Shown here: positions 46,638 through 56,558 of the stretch, in pieces
Layout: the number at the start of each line of letters is the position of its first letter
Numbering within the stretch: position 1 is the stretch's first letter
Assembly (NCBI RefSeq): GCF_000422965.1
Contig: NZ_AUHB01000015.1
Coordinates: forward strand, 62,001-126,000
Length of the DNA: 64,000 nucleotides
Origin: Pleomorphomonas oryzae DSM 16300
Lineage (GTDB): Bacteria > Pseudomonadota > Alphaproteobacteria > Rhizobiales > Pleomorphomonadaceae
Direction: 5' to 3'
The notes under the pieces: generated by a model
The model's input: only the letters and a program-made list of their open reading frames with translations
The model's database searches: none
What the model was told of the DNA's origin: nothing
Program-made: the position numbers and the translations under genes

Positions 46638-48713
46638 GTGGCCGTTCGACGTTTTGCGCTGGTAGTGGTGGCAGCCGTGACGATATCGCTTGTCGTCGGC
46701 GGCTCGCTTGTGACGTTCGGCTTCCTGCGTCTCGTCGATGCCACGCCGCCTGTCGATCTGTTTGCGCCGACGTCGCAAGTCGTCACGGCGCGCAACGGCG
46801 AGATCTTGCGGGCCTATACCGTCAGTGATGGACTGTGGCGCTTACCTGTCGATCCGGCCCGCGTCGATCCGGCCTATGTCAAGCTGCTGCTGGCGACCGA
46901 GGATGGTCGCTTTCGCGAGCACACCGGCGTCGACCCGAAAGCACTTCTCCGTGCCGGCTGGCAGTTGATGACCCACGGCCGCATCGTGTCCGGCGGGTCG
47001 ACCTTGACCATGCAAGTGGTGCGTCTTTCGGAGCGTCTGCATACCCGATCGCCGAGTGGCAAGTTCGGCCAGATCGTCAAGGCGTTGGCCCTCGAACGCT
47101 TCGCCAGCAAGGATGACATCCTCGCTGCCTATCTCGGTCTTGCGCCGTTCGGCGGCAATATCGAAGGAGTGCGCTCGGCCTCGCTTGCTTGGTTCGGCAA
47201 GGAGCCGTCGCGCCTGACGCCTGCCGAGGCGGCGTTTCTGGTCGCGCTGCCGCAGGCGCCTGAGGCCCGGCGTCCGGATCGCGACCCAGTCGCCGCCAAG
47301 GCAGCGCGCGACCGCATCCTGAGGCGTGCCGTCGACAGCGGCGTTCTTTCCAAGGCCGATGCCGACGCAGCTATCGCCGAGCCGGTGCCGACCCGGCGGC
47401 GCGATTTCCCACTGCTGGCCGCTCATGCCGCCGATCGAGCAGTTGCGTCCGCTCCCAAAGAAGGTGAGATTCGCCTCACCATTGACAGCAAGCTGCAGGC
47501 CTCGCTCGAAGGCCTCGCCGCCGAGCGGGCAAGCGCCATCGGCCCCAACGTTTCCGTGGCAATCATGGTGGCGGAGGAAACGAGCGGTGACGTGCTGGCG
47601 TCGGTCGGGTCGGCGGGACTGTTCGACGAGAGACGGGCCGGTTCGATCGACATGACCAGGGCGATCCGCTCCCCGGGCTCGACGCTCAAGCCGTTCATCT
47701 ATGGTCTCGCCTTCGAAGCCGGAATTGCCCATCCCGAGACGCTGGTGGAGGACCGGCCGACTGCCTTCGCCGGTTACACGCCCAACAACTTCGACAAGAC
47801 GTTCCGTGGCACGGTGACGGTGCGGCAGGCGCTTTCGGAAAGCCTCAACGTACCGGCGATCCAAACTCTGGAACTGGTGGGGCCGGCGCGGCTGATCACG
47901 CGCTTCCGCCGGGCTGGCGTCGAGGCGAAGCTGCCGGATATGGCGCCGGCCAATCTTGCGGTCGGTCTCGGCGGCGTCGGGCTGACGCTCGACGATTTGA
48001 CGACGCTCTATACGGCATTGGCCCGGGGCGGCCGGCCGATCGCGCTTCGCGAGCGGGTGGATGCCGTAGGACCTGCCGAACCACCCAAGCCGCTGATGGA
48101 CGAACGGGCTGCCGCCTATGTGACCGATATCCTGGCCGGCCCGCTTGGCGCGACCAAGGGGGATGTGCGCGTCGCCATCAAGACGGGTACCTCCTATGGC
48201 TACCGCGATGCCTGGGCGATGGGCTACGATGGCCGCTACGTGGTGGGCGTCTGGGTGGGCAGACCGGATGGCGCGCCTCTCCCCGGTCTGATGGGCGTCG
48301 ATGTCGCCGTGCCGATTCTCGCCGATACCTTCGTTCGGGCGGGGGGCACCACCCGATTACCGCCGGAGCCACCGGGCCTTCTCAAGGTATCCAACGCCGA
48401 GCTGCCGCCGCCGCTTCAAAGGCTGCGCGGCGCACGAGCGGCGGTGGCGTCGAGGGACGCCGGGCCGGAAATCGCTTATCCGCCGACGGGTGCCCACGTC
48501 GATCTCGGTTTCCGTGCCGGCTCGCCGCAGCCACTTGCGCTGAAGGTCCGCAATGGCAAAGGGCCGTTCACGTGGCTCGCCGATGGAGCGCCGGTGGCGC
48601 AGGAGCCGTGGGCGCGGCAGTTCAGCTATTTCCCAAAGGGCGCCGGTTTCGTGACGCTGTCGGTCATTGACGGCGAGGGCAGGGCCGATCGGGTCACCGT
48701 TTTCGTGGAATGA
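46638..48713 (+). CDS. pbpC: Penicillin-binding protein 1C
   Basis: A bifunctional peptidoglycan synthase of 691 residues. A membrane anchor (about 8-30) is followed by a GT51 glycosyltransferase domain (LLATEDGRFREHTGVD, GGSTLTMQVVRL) and a transpeptidase domain with Ser348 (SPGSTLKP), SESLN and KTGTSYG. The C-terminal about 90 residues are the BiPBP_C domain that marks PBP1C. The GTG at 46638 has GGAGAGGGA upstream. The alpha-2-macroglobulin gene that often precedes pbpC is absent. Confidence 0.94.
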   Translation: MAVRRFALVVVAAVTISLVVGGSLVTFGFLRLVDATPPVDLFAPTSQVVTARNGEILRAYTVSDGLWRLPVDPARVDPAYVKLLLATEDGRFREHTGVDPKALLRAGWQLMTHGRIVSGGSTLTMQVVRLSERLHTRSPSGKFGQIVKALALERFASKDDILAAYLGLAPFGGNIEGVRSASLAWFGKEPSRLTPAEAAFLVALPQAPEARRPDRDPVAAKAARDRILRRAVDSGVLSKADADAAIAEPVPTRRRDFPLLAAHAADRAVASAPKEGEIRLTIDSKLQASLEGLAAERASAIGPNVSVAIMVAEETSGDVLASVGSAGLFDERRAGSIDMTRAIRSPGSTLKPFIYGLAFEAGIAHPETLVEDRPTAFAGYTPNNFDKTFRGTVTVRQALSESLNVPAIQTLELVGPARLITRFRRAGVEAKLPDMAPANLAVGLGGVGLTLDDLTTLYTALARGGRPIALRERVDAVGPAEPPKPLMDERAAAYVTDILAGPLGATKGDVRVAIKTGTSYGYRDAWAMGYDGRYVVGVWVGRPDGAPLPGLMGVDVAVPILADTFVRAGGTTRLPPEPPGLLKVSNAELPPPLQRLRGARAAVASRDAGPEIAYPPTGAHVDLGFRAGSPQPLALKVRNGKGPFTWLADGAPVAQEPWARQFSYFPKGAGFVTLSVIDGEGRADRVTVFVE

Positions 48714-48788
48714 CGGCCGCTGACGCTTGCGTTCCGGTCTTCAGAAGAGCATGCCACGTCTCCGTTAGACTACGGAAGGCGAGGGGCG

Positions 48789-50153
48789 ATGACCAGGAAA
48801 GAACGGGTGGCGCTGGTATCGCTGTTCGCCAGCATCGGCCTCACCGCCGCCAAGCTCATCGTTGGCCTGTTGATCGGCTCGCTGGCGCTGGTTACCGACG
48901 CGCTGCATTCGGGAACCGATGCCATCGCCACTCTGGTCACCTTTCTGGCGGTGCGCTTCGCCGACCGGCCGGCTGACGACGACCATCCCTACGGTCATGG
49001 CAAGTTCGAAGATCTCGCCGCGCTCGGGGAGGGAACGCTGCTTCTGGTGCTGGCCGGCGGCGTTGCCGTCGAGGCCTGGAATCGCTTTGTTGGCGCGGCG
49101 GCCCCACCCTCGGTCAACTTCATTGCCTTTGCCGTGTTGGGCGTGGAGATCCTCATCAACCTGTGGCGCGCCCGTGCGCTCCACAAGGCGGCCGTTGAAA
49201 CCGGCAGCCGGGCGCTTGCCGCCGACGCCATGCACTTCCTATCCGATGTCGCTTCTTCGACGATCGTCATCGTCGGCTTCGTCGCGACCATCTATGGCGC
49301 CGACTGGGCCGACTCGGTGACGGCGGCGGCCATCGCCCTCTTCATCGGCTGGCTGGGCCTCAGAATGATCCGCCGCACCGCCGATGAGCTAACCGATCGG
49401 GTGTCGCCCACCATTGGCCGGACGCTTCGCAGATTGTTGCAGGATCTGCCGGGCGTGGTGGCTATCGATCAGCTCCGGGTGCGCGCCGTCGGTCCCCGAC
49501 ATTTTGTCGACATATCGGCAGGAGTGCCGCGAACTTTCAGCCTGAGCGAGACGGCTGCGGTCAAGCGAGCCATGGCCGCGACAATTTCGGCGGAGATCGC
49601 CGACTCCGAGGCGACGGTCAGCTTGCGACCGATGCCGATCGACGACGAGAGTCTCAGGGAGAGAGTGTTCCTGGCCGCCTCGCGCGAGCGCATCCCGGTA
49701 CACCACATCACCATTCAGCATCTCGGCGATCGTCTGTCGGTATCACTCGACTGCGAGGTTGACGGCGCCATGCCGCTCGGAGAAGCCCACGAGGTGGCGA
49801 GCCGTCTCGAAGCGGCTATCCGCGCCGAGATCGGTGCCGAGATCGAAGTGGAAACGCATCTGGAGCCGCTCTATCCCGATCTGATCCCCGGCGCCAAGCT
49901 GCCGGACGATCGGGTTGCCGCCTATGCCGCCGTCCTCAAGGAGGCGGCGGAACAAAATGGCGTCTCGGACATCCACAACGTTCGGGTCCGCGAAATCGAC
50001 GAAGGCGTGTTCGTCGCCTTCCATTGCCGCTTCCCACCGGCGCTCAGCGCCGCCGAGGTGCATCGCCGTGCCGACGCGGTGGAACGGGGCGCGCGGATTG
50101 CCTTCCCGGAGATTCGACGCATTGTCAGCCATCCGGAGCCCTTGAGGGAATGA
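48789..50153 (+). CDS. Cation diffusion facilitator with elongated C-terminus
   Basis: A 454-residue metal/proton antiporter, well above the usual 300. It has six membrane segments and the metal-site motifs HSGTD (about residue 41-45) and HFLSD, that is, HxxxD in both positions. The HD-HD arrangement is typical of zinc-selective CDFs, while FieF uses DD-HD. Beyond about residue 205 lie three successive stretches that each look like the ZT_dimer fold instead of one. GTG/ATG choice is not in doubt: ATG at 48789. Metal specificity is inferred. Confidence 0.9.
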   Translation: MTRKERVALVSLFASIGLTAAKLIVGLLIGSLALVTDALHSGTDAIATLVTFLAVRFADRPADDDHPYGHGKFEDLAALGEGTLLLVLAGGVAVEAWNRFVGAAAPPSVNFIAFAVLGVEILINLWRARALHKAAVETGSRALAADAMHFLSDVASSTIVIVGFVATIYGADWADSVTAAAIALFIGWLGLRMIRRTADELTDRVSPTIGRTLRRLLQDLPGVVAIDQLRVRAVGPRHFVDISAGVPRTFSLSETAAVKRAMAATISAEIADSEATVSLRPMPIDDESLRERVFLAASRERIPVHHITIQHLGDRLSVSLDCEVDGAMPLGEAHEVASRLEAAIRAEIGAEIEVETHLEPLYPDLIPGAKLPDDRVAAYAAVLKEAAEQNGVSDIHNVRVREIDEGVFVAFHCRFPPALSAAEVHRRADAVERGARIAFPEIRRIVSHPEPLRE

Positions 50154-50203
50154 CCGGCTGGTGCACCCGCCACGGATAGCGAACCAGGCTTTTCAGCGTG
50201 GCG

Positions 50204-51211
50204 TCATGCCACGCCGATGCGCAGCAGATCGAGGGTGTGCAGGACGCCGACCGGCTTCTGGTTTTCAACGACGAACAGCACGGAAATCTTGCGATTTTGC
50301 AGCAGGTCGAGCGCTTCCGCCGCGAAGATCTGGGGTGCTACGGTGACCGGTTTGCGCGTCATCACCTCAATGACCGGCGTTTCCAGCTTGGCGGCGCTCA
50401 ACTGCGGGCCGAGATCGGAATGCACGAAGCGGCGGAGGTCACCATCGGTCACTACGCCGACCAGACCGCCATCCTTCCCGGTGACGCCAACCACGCCGAA
50501 ACCACCTGAGCTGATCGCCAGGATGGCGTCGGTCATTCGGCTGCCTTCGTCAATGATGGGCAGGCGGTCGGTATGCATGATCTCCGCAACGCGTCGAAGC
50601 TGCGAGCCGAGCTTGCCGCCCGGATGCACGATATGGAAATCTGCTTCCGAGAAACCCTTTTTCACCATGACGCCCATCGCAATGGCGTCACCGATGGCGA
50701 GTTGGAGTACGGTCGAGGTGGTCGGCGCCAGGTTGTGCGGGCAGGCTTCGCGCACTCTGGGCAGAATGAGAGCTACATCGGAGGCGGCGGCCAGCGTCGA
50801 TTCGGCGCCGGCAGTCAGCGCGACGACCGGAACATCAAAGCGCTTGGCGAAGGCCAGCACGACCGCGAGTTCAGTGGTTTCTCCCGACCAGGACAATGCC
50901 AGGATGACGTCGCTGCCGTCGACCATGCCGAGATCGCCGTGACCGGCCTCGGTGGGGTGGACGTAATAGGCGGGTGTGCCGGTGGATGAAAACGTGGCGG
51001 CCAGTTTACGAGCAATATGGCCGCTCTTGCCAATGCCGGTGACGATGAGCCGCCCCTTGCCGTTGGCGATGATGTCAATCGCCTTGTCGATGGCTTTGCC
51101 AAGCGGGCCGTGCAGTGCGGCCTCTTCGAGGGCAGTGACGCCCGTACGGGTGATTTCGATGGCATGCAGCGCCGCTGCGAGGGCGGGCTTGGGGAGCGGG
51201 CTATCGGTCAT
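50204..51211 (-). CDS. kdsD: Arabinose-5-phosphate isomerase (KdsD/KpsF)
   Basis: Converts ribulose-5-phosphate to arabinose-5-phosphate, the start of Kdo synthesis for lipopolysaccharide. The 335-residue protein has a SIS domain (VTGIGKSGHIARKLAATFSSTGTPAYYVHPTEA-type core, ALSWSGETTEL) and two CBS domains (about 205-335). The ATG at 51211 is supported by its family-length N-terminus. It is divergent from ntrY. Confidence 0.95.
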   Translation of the reverse strand: MTDSPLPKPALAAALHAIEITRTGVTALEEAALHGPLGKAIDKAIDIIANGKGRLIVTGIGKSGHIARKLAATFSSTGTPAYYVHPTEAGHGDLGMVDGSDVILALSWSGETTELAVVLAFAKRFDVPVVALTAGAESTLAAASDVALILPRVREACPHNLAPTTSTVLQLAIGDAIAMGVMVKKGFSEADFHIVHPGGKLGSQLRRVAEIMHTDRLPIIDEGSRMTDAILAISSGGFGVVGVTGKDGGLVGVVTDGDLRRFVHSDLGPQLSAAKLETPVIEVMTRKPVTVAPQIFAAEALDLLQNRKISVLFVVENQKPVGVLHTLDLLRIGVA

Positions 51212-51389
51212 GTCGGCTTAGATCCGCGTTTATTGGCTGGTCGCCTTGTTAGTTCATTGCGTCAGGATGTAAAGCGAGCCTTGTGGCAGCACCGGGACAA
51301 AAAAGACGGATACTCGGCTTTTGCACCTGGTTTTCGTCAAGAAGCCGCAATCGTGATAGACGGCTCGGATGGTGCAATGGAGACGGACG

Positions 51390-53630
51390 ATGGCGGAGTT
51401 GTCGGTTGGTCAGGCTGAGGTTGCCGCAAAGCCAATGGCAATGAAGGATGTCTACGCCGAGGGACGGGGGCGGCGGCTGGCTGGCCTCGTGCTGGTGGCG
51501 GTCGCCACACTGTTCTCGCTCGGCACCTTTGCGCTGATTTCCAATCTCCTGCCGATACCGCCGACCACCGATATCATCCGCGGCGTGTTGGTGCTCGACG
51601 GCCTTTTGCTGGCCGCCATGATTTTCATGGTCGGCCAGGAGGTGTGGCGGCTCGGCTGGGCGTGGTTCGAGGGACGGGCGGCGGCCCGCCTGCATCTGCG
51701 TGTGGTGGCGCTGTTTGCCTTCATTGCCGCCTTGCCGGCCGTGATGGTGGCTGTGGCCTTCACGGTTTCGCTCAATCAGGGCTTTGACCACTGGTTCGAA
51801 TCGCGGACGCGCCAAGTGGTCGATAACGTGCTGACGGTGGCGAGCGCCTACATGCAGGAACACGCGCGCGTGCTGCGCGCCGATCTCATCAGCATCGCCA
51901 CTTCGCTTGACGCAGCCAAACCCCTCTATGACTACGAGCCGACCCGGTTCGAGAATCTGGTGCGACTACAGGCCTCGCTGCATGGCTTGCAGAGCGCCTA
52001 TCTGCTCGACAAGAACGGCAACGTCATCGTGCGCTCCGACATCGATCCCAGCGTCAAGACGGTCATGCCGACAGTGGAAGCGATCAACGAGGCGCGCAAG
52101 GAGACGGCGGTTCTGCTGCAGCCCGGTCAGTCCAATCAGGTTGGAGGTCTCCTGAAGCTCAGGACCTATGACGAGACCTATCTCTATATCGTCCGTCTGC
52201 TCGACAAGCAGGTGCTGGATAATCTGAAGCTCGCCCGCGACAGCGCCATGGAATATCGCGAGCTGGAGAACAACCGCTCCGACGTTCAGATCGGCTTCGC
52301 CATGATCTTCGGCGGCATGTCGCTCGTCTTCCTGCTCGGTGCCATGTGGGTTGGTCTGTCGTTCGCCAATTACCTCGTGGCGCCTATCCGCCACCTGATC
52401 AACGCCGCCGATCGGGTGGCGCATGGAGATCTTTCCGCCGCCGTGCCGGTTGGCGCGACTTCGGACGACATCTCCAGTCTTGGCGCTTCCTTCAACAAGA
52501 TGACGGTGGAGCTCAGGAGCCAGCGGCAGGAATTGATCTCAGCCTCGGAAGAGGCGGAACGTCGGCGACGGTTCACCGAAGCGGTGTTGTCGGGCGTGTC
52601 GGCCGGCGTTGTCGGCATTTCCAACGACGGCCACGTTACCATCGCCAATGCGTCGGCCTTGTCACTGCTCGGGGTGGATCTGTTCAGTTTCGTTGGACGA
52701 CTGCTGGTCGACGAGGTGCCGGAGCTGACCCATCTCCTCTTCACTGCGCTCCGCGATGAAGACACGGGGCGATCGCACCAGGAGACCATTGCTCTGGTGC
52801 GCGGCAACCACAAGAGCACCGTGTTGGTGAAGGTCACGCCCGACCGGTCGCTGGATCGCGAGCATGGTTATGTGGTGACGCTCGACGATATCTCCGAGCT
52901 GGTTTCGGCGCAGCGCACATCGGCCTGGGCGGACGTCGCCCGGCGCATTGCCCACGAGATCAAGAATCCCCTGACGCCGATCCAACTCAGCGCCGAGCGT
53001 ATTCGACGGCGGTTCGGCAAGTTGGTGGTGGACGACGACCGGAGGGTGTTTGATCAGTGTGTCGACACCATCGTGCGGCAGGTAGGTGACATCGGCCGTA
53101 TGGTCGACGAATTCTCGCAATTTGCCCGCATGCCCAAACCGTCCTTCGAGGAGCGCGACCTTGGCGAGAGCGTGCGCGAGGCGGTGTTTCTGCTGGGCGT
53201 CGGCCATCCCGAGATTACCTTTGAGGCGCATCTGCCGGAAACGCCGCTCAAGGGCCACTTCGACCACCGACTGATCAGCCAGGCAGTGGCCAATCTCGTG
53301 AAGAATGCGGTGGAAGCGATCGAAGGGTTGCCCGAAGGCGAGCGGGCGGGGGCGCGCGTCGACGTTTATGGCCGTGAGGCCGGCGGTTTCAACATCGTCG
53401 AGGTGGTGGATACCGGCATTGGCTTGCCGACCGCCGAGCGGCACCGGCTTTTGGAGCCCTACATGACGACGCGCGAGAAGGGCACCGGTCTCGGCCTTGC
53501 CATCGTGCGCAAGATCGTCGAGGAGCACGGCGGCAGCATCGATCTTCTGGACTCACCAAGGGTCGCCGAAGGCGGACACGGAGCGATGGTCAGGATCAGT
53601 CTGCCGACGGATCCCAACAGAACGGGTTGA
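51390..53630 (+). CDS. ntrY: Nitrogen-regulation sensor histidine kinase NtrY
   Basis: A 746-residue membrane kinase. It has four N-terminal membrane segments (two before the loop at about 75-100, one near 105, one near 305), an extracytoplasmic region, a HAMP, a PAS region (about 400-500), and the kinase core with phosphoacceptor His in IAHEIKNPLTPIQLS and the ATP-binding N, G1 and G2 boxes. The ATG at 51390 follows GGAG at seven bases. It is cotranscribed with ntrX, its response regulator; the pair senses nitrogen or redox state. Confidence 0.95.
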   Translation: MAELSVGQAEVAAKPMAMKDVYAEGRGRRLAGLVLVAVATLFSLGTFALISNLLPIPPTTDIIRGVLVLDGLLLAAMIFMVGQEVWRLGWAWFEGRAAARLHLRVVALFAFIAALPAVMVAVAFTVSLNQGFDHWFESRTRQVVDNVLTVASAYMQEHARVLRADLISIATSLDAAKPLYDYEPTRFENLVRLQASLHGLQSAYLLDKNGNVIVRSDIDPSVKTVMPTVEAINEARKETAVLLQPGQSNQVGGLLKLRTYDETYLYIVRLLDKQVLDNLKLARDSAMEYRELENNRSDVQIGFAMIFGGMSLVFLLGAMWVGLSFANYLVAPIRHLINAADRVAHGDLSAAVPVGATSDDISSLGASFNKMTVELRSQRQELISASEEAERRRRFTEAVLSGVSAGVVGISNDGHVTIANASALSLLGVDLFSFVGRLLVDEVPELTHLLFTALRDEDTGRSHQETIALVRGNHKSTVLVKVTPDRSLDREHGYVVTLDDISELVSAQRTSAWADVARRIAHEIKNPLTPIQLSAERIRRRFGKLVVDDDRRVFDQCVDTIVRQVGDIGRMVDEFSQFARMPKPSFEERDLGESVREAVFLLGVGHPEITFEAHLPETPLKGHFDHRLISQAVANLVKNAVEAIEGLPEGERAGARVDVYGREAGGFNIVEVVDTGIGLPTAERHRLLEPYMTTREKGTGLGLAIVRKIVEEHGGSIDLLDSPRVAEGGHGAMVRISLPTDPNRTG

Positions 53631-53745
53631 TTGTGGATAGTTTGCAGTCGATAGGGCTTCAGATCGTGTGACATTTATGTTACTGCCAAAGCGCCTGGGG
53701 ACATGAGGACGGCCGCTAAGCGGCAGAACGGATACGCAGGAAACA

Positions 53746-55116
53746 ATGGCGACCGACATTCTGATCGTTGATGACGAGGTCGATATTCGCGATCTCGTGG
53801 CGGGCATCCTGGAAGACGAGGGTCATGGTACCCGGACCGCCGGTGACTGCGACAAGGCTCTTCAGGCTATTGCTGAGCGGCGTCCGCAGCTGATTTTCCT
53901 CGATATCTGGCTGCAAGGCAGCCGCATGGACGGCCTGCAACTGCTTGACGAGATCAAGGCCAACAATCCGGATGTGCCGGTGGTGATGATTTCTGGCCAC
54001 GGCAATGTCGAGACGGCCGTCTCCGCCATCAAGCGCGGCGCCTATGACTACATTGAGAAGCCGTTCAAGGCTGACCGTCTGGTGTTGATTGCCGAAAGGG
54101 CGCTGGAATCCTCGCGCCTCAAGCGCGAAGTCCGCGAACTGCAAATTCGTTCCGATCGTCAGGAAGGCGTCGTTGGCGGTTCGTCGGTGGTCAATCAGCT
54201 CCGCAACACGATCGACCGTGTGGCGCCGACCAACAGCCGCGTATTGATTTCCGGCCCTTCCGGGTCCGGCAAGGAGTCGGTGGCACGCGCCATCCATGAG
54301 CATTCGCACCGGGCGGCCGGTCCGTTCGTGGTGCTGAATGCCACAGCCTTCTCACCCGAACGCATGGAGGTCGAGCTGTTCGGCAGCGAGTCCGACGCCG
54401 ACGGCAAGCGCAAGGTCGGTGCCCTCGAAGAGGCGCATGGCGGTACGCTTTACCTCGACGAGATTGGCGATATGCCGCGCGAGATGCAGAATCGCATGGT
54501 GCGCGTCCTTGTCGATCAGGCTTTCGAACGCGTCGGTGGTACCCAGAAGGTGCACGTGGACGTGCGTTATGTGTCGTCAACGGCGCGCGACCTCGAGCGC
54601 GAGATCGCCGAGGGCCATTTCCGGGAAGATCTGTTCCATCGTCTGGCTGTGGTGCCGGTGCGCGTGCCGGGCCTCTCGGAGCGGCGCGAGGACATTCCGT
54701 TCCTCATCGAACAGATGATGCATCAGATATCCCGGGCTACCGGTCTACCGGTGCGGCGCATCGGCGAGGACGCCATGGCCGTTCTGCAGTCGCACGACTG
54801 GCCGGGTAATCTCCGCCAGCTTCGCAACAACGTCGAACGGCTGATGATCCTGACGCGCGGCGATCCGGAGGCAGTGATCACCGCCGACCTCTTGCCATCG
54901 GAAATCGGCACCATGTTGCCGTCGCTGCCGTCTGGTTCGGGCGGCGAGCATCTGATGGCGTTGCCGCTTCGGGAGGCGCGCGAGATTTTCGAGCGGGAAT
55001 ATCTCAAGGCCCAGCTCAACCGCTTCGGTGGCAATATTTCGCGCACCGCCGAGTTCGTCGGCATGGAGCGTTCGGCTCTGCACCGAAAGCTGAAGAGCCT
55101 GGCGATCGCCGGCTGA
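53746..55116 (+). CDS. ntrX: Response regulator NtrX
   Basis: A 456-residue NtrC-like regulator with a receiver domain (phosphoacceptor Asp54 in LIFLDIWLQGS), an AAA+ domain with Walker A (GPSGSGKES) and Walker B (GGTLYLDEIGD), and a C-terminal Fis-type helix-turn-helix. In the place of the sigma-54-contacting GAFTGA loop the sequence reads LFGSESDADGKRKVGALEEA, so that loop is lost. It likely works without sigma-54, as proposed for other alphaproteobacterial NtrX. Confidence 0.95.
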   Translation: MATDILIVDDEVDIRDLVAGILEDEGHGTRTAGDCDKALQAIAERRPQLIFLDIWLQGSRMDGLQLLDEIKANNPDVPVVMISGHGNVETAVSAIKRGAYDYIEKPFKADRLVLIAERALESSRLKREVRELQIRSDRQEGVVGGSSVVNQLRNTIDRVAPTNSRVLISGPSGSGKESVARAIHEHSHRAAGPFVVLNATAFSPERMEVELFGSESDADGKRKVGALEEAHGGTLYLDEIGDMPREMQNRMVRVLVDQAFERVGGTQKVHVDVRYVSSTARDLEREIAEGHFREDLFHRLAVVPVRVPGLSERREDIPFLIEQMMHQISRATGLPVRRIGEDAMAVLQSHDWPGNLRQLRNNVERLMILTRGDPEAVITADLLPSEIGTMLPSLPSGSGGEHLMALPLREAREIFEREYLKAQLNRFGGNISRTAEFVGMERSALHRKLKSLAIAG

Positions 55117-55124
55117 GTTGGTTC

Positions 55125-55841
55125 TCAGTCCGTTGGGTCACCTTCGACCAGCTCGGGTAGAGAATGCTGTTCCCACTCTCGATGAGGGATGGGCCTGCCG
55201 AGCGTGAAGTCGAAAGATGCCACACGGTCGAGAGCGTCGGTCGCAGTGCATCTGAATGACAGCCGATACCATTTGCCGTCAGCGTAGACGGCAGCGCCGG
55301 GTGCCTCGATCGATTTCGAAGTCAGCGACGGATCGGACATCGCATAAGCGACGACATTGTGGGGAACGAAGCCAGCCTTCCAATGCTTGAGCTGTTCCAT
55401 GGCCTCAATGCTGCATAGCTGGATCAACCGTTCGTCGCTGCCCAGGGTGGCGATCGTTTGCCGGGTTTCCCGATTCCGCGGGTTGTCCAGGACGGCACTG
55501 GCGAAATACTGGGTCGCCGTTACACGCGTATTGGACGATGGGCTAGCAGTCTGGGCTGGAGGAACTGTCTGGGCCGGAGAGGCCGGCGACGGGCTGATGG
55601 CTTGGGGCGGCGGCGTGGCGATCGGGGAGGGGGCGGCAGGCGCCACTACGGGGCTCTTCGGCGGGGCGACTATGACCACCTCAACCGCGGCGGGCGGTTG
55701 AGCAATAGCCATATGGCGCGGTGTTTCGATGGCGAGAACGGCAAGGAACACTGCATGGCCGACCACTGACAGGGCCGTCGCCGGCCGCGGCAAGGTCTGC
55801 GCTATCCTCACTCCGAGGCCCTCCCACTTTGCCCCAGCCAT
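55125..55841 (-). CDS. DUF930 protein with TonB-like N-terminus
   Basis: A 238-residue protein. A membrane anchor (about 24-40) is followed by a proline- and alanine-rich stretch (about 48-103) that could span the periplasm, as in TonB. The C-terminal domain (about 110-235) matches DUF930 (LIQLCSIEAMEQLKHW, CTATDALDRVASFDF) and contains a Cys pair. The function is unknown. It is convergent with ntrX, nine bases away. Confidence 0.78.
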   Translation of the reverse strand: MAGAKWEGLGVRIAQTLPRPATALSVVGHAVFLAVLAIETPRHMAIAQPPAAVEVVIVAPPKSPVVAPAAPSPIATPPPQAISPSPASPAQTVPPAQTASPSSNTRVTATQYFASAVLDNPRNRETRQTIATLGSDERLIQLCSIEAMEQLKHWKAGFVPHNVVAYAMSDPSLTSKSIEAPGAAVYADGKWYRLSFRCTATDALDRVASFDFTLGRPIPHREWEQHSLPELVEGDPTD

Positions 55842-56058
55842 CGCCGATCTTCGTGGCGGTTTGGTGGATTCGCCTCGGACACGATGTCGTGATCTGCTGG
55901 CGCTTCGCCGCTAGCTTGCCACCTTTTGCTTATTGCGCCCCTTGTGGACTCATTTTGCGGCGAACTCGTTGCCGTTCACCCTCCCTTTACCACGTTGGTC
56001 CAGATTTCTCTGAAAGGGAACGGGATGTTCCCATCGTCTCCGCGTGAGTTTGTTGCGT

Positions 56059-56397
56059 ATGATTACCCGCCAGCATCGCCCGTCTTGGCTCCGCCGCCTG
56101 ATCCTTCCCGCCGTGACGGCTGTTTTCCTCGGCTACTTCGGCTATCATGCCGTCAACGGTGAGTATGGCATGGTGGGACGCGCCCGCTTCGAGAGCCGTA
56201 CCCAGGAACTCAATGCCGAGCTGGCCCGCCTCAATGCCGAAAAATCGGCGCTGGAGGCGCACGTCAAGCTATTGCGCCCTTCCAGTCTCGATCAGGACAT
56301 GGTCGATGAGAGGGCGCGTGTGCAGCTTTCGGTCGTCAATCCCAATGAAGTCGTCATCATGGATTTTGACAAGCTGGCTCAAGCCAAAACCAATTGA
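56059..56397 (+). CDS. FtsB/DivIC-like septum formation initiator
   Basis: A 112-residue protein. A basic N-terminus and one membrane segment (about 13-32) precede a coiled coil (about 45-75, RTQELNAELARLNAEKSALEAHVKLL) and a short C-terminal domain (LDQDMVDERARVQLSV). This is the FtsB/DivIC design; FtsB joins FtsL and FtsQ in the division complex. The ATG at 56059 is preferred to a GTG 15 bases upstream. In many alphaproteobacteria it precedes the pyruvate dehydrogenase genes, as here. Confidence 0.85.
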   Translation: MITRQHRPSWLRRLILPAVTAVFLGYFGYHAVNGEYGMVGRARFESRTQELNAELARLNAEKSALEAHVKLLRPSSLDQDMVDERARVQLSVVNPNEVVIMDFDKLAQAKTN

Positions 56398-56558
56398 CAT
56401 TGCTATATTTTCCGTTGATTAACTTGATTTCAGTTAATTCACTCATCGAGTGATGCAGCTTTCGCATGATTGACATGCGATCCAAACCTTGACTTGCTCC
56501 CGGGAAAGGGGTTCCGTCGGCGCCCTACGAAATAATCCCTACATGGGAGGAACGCTCA

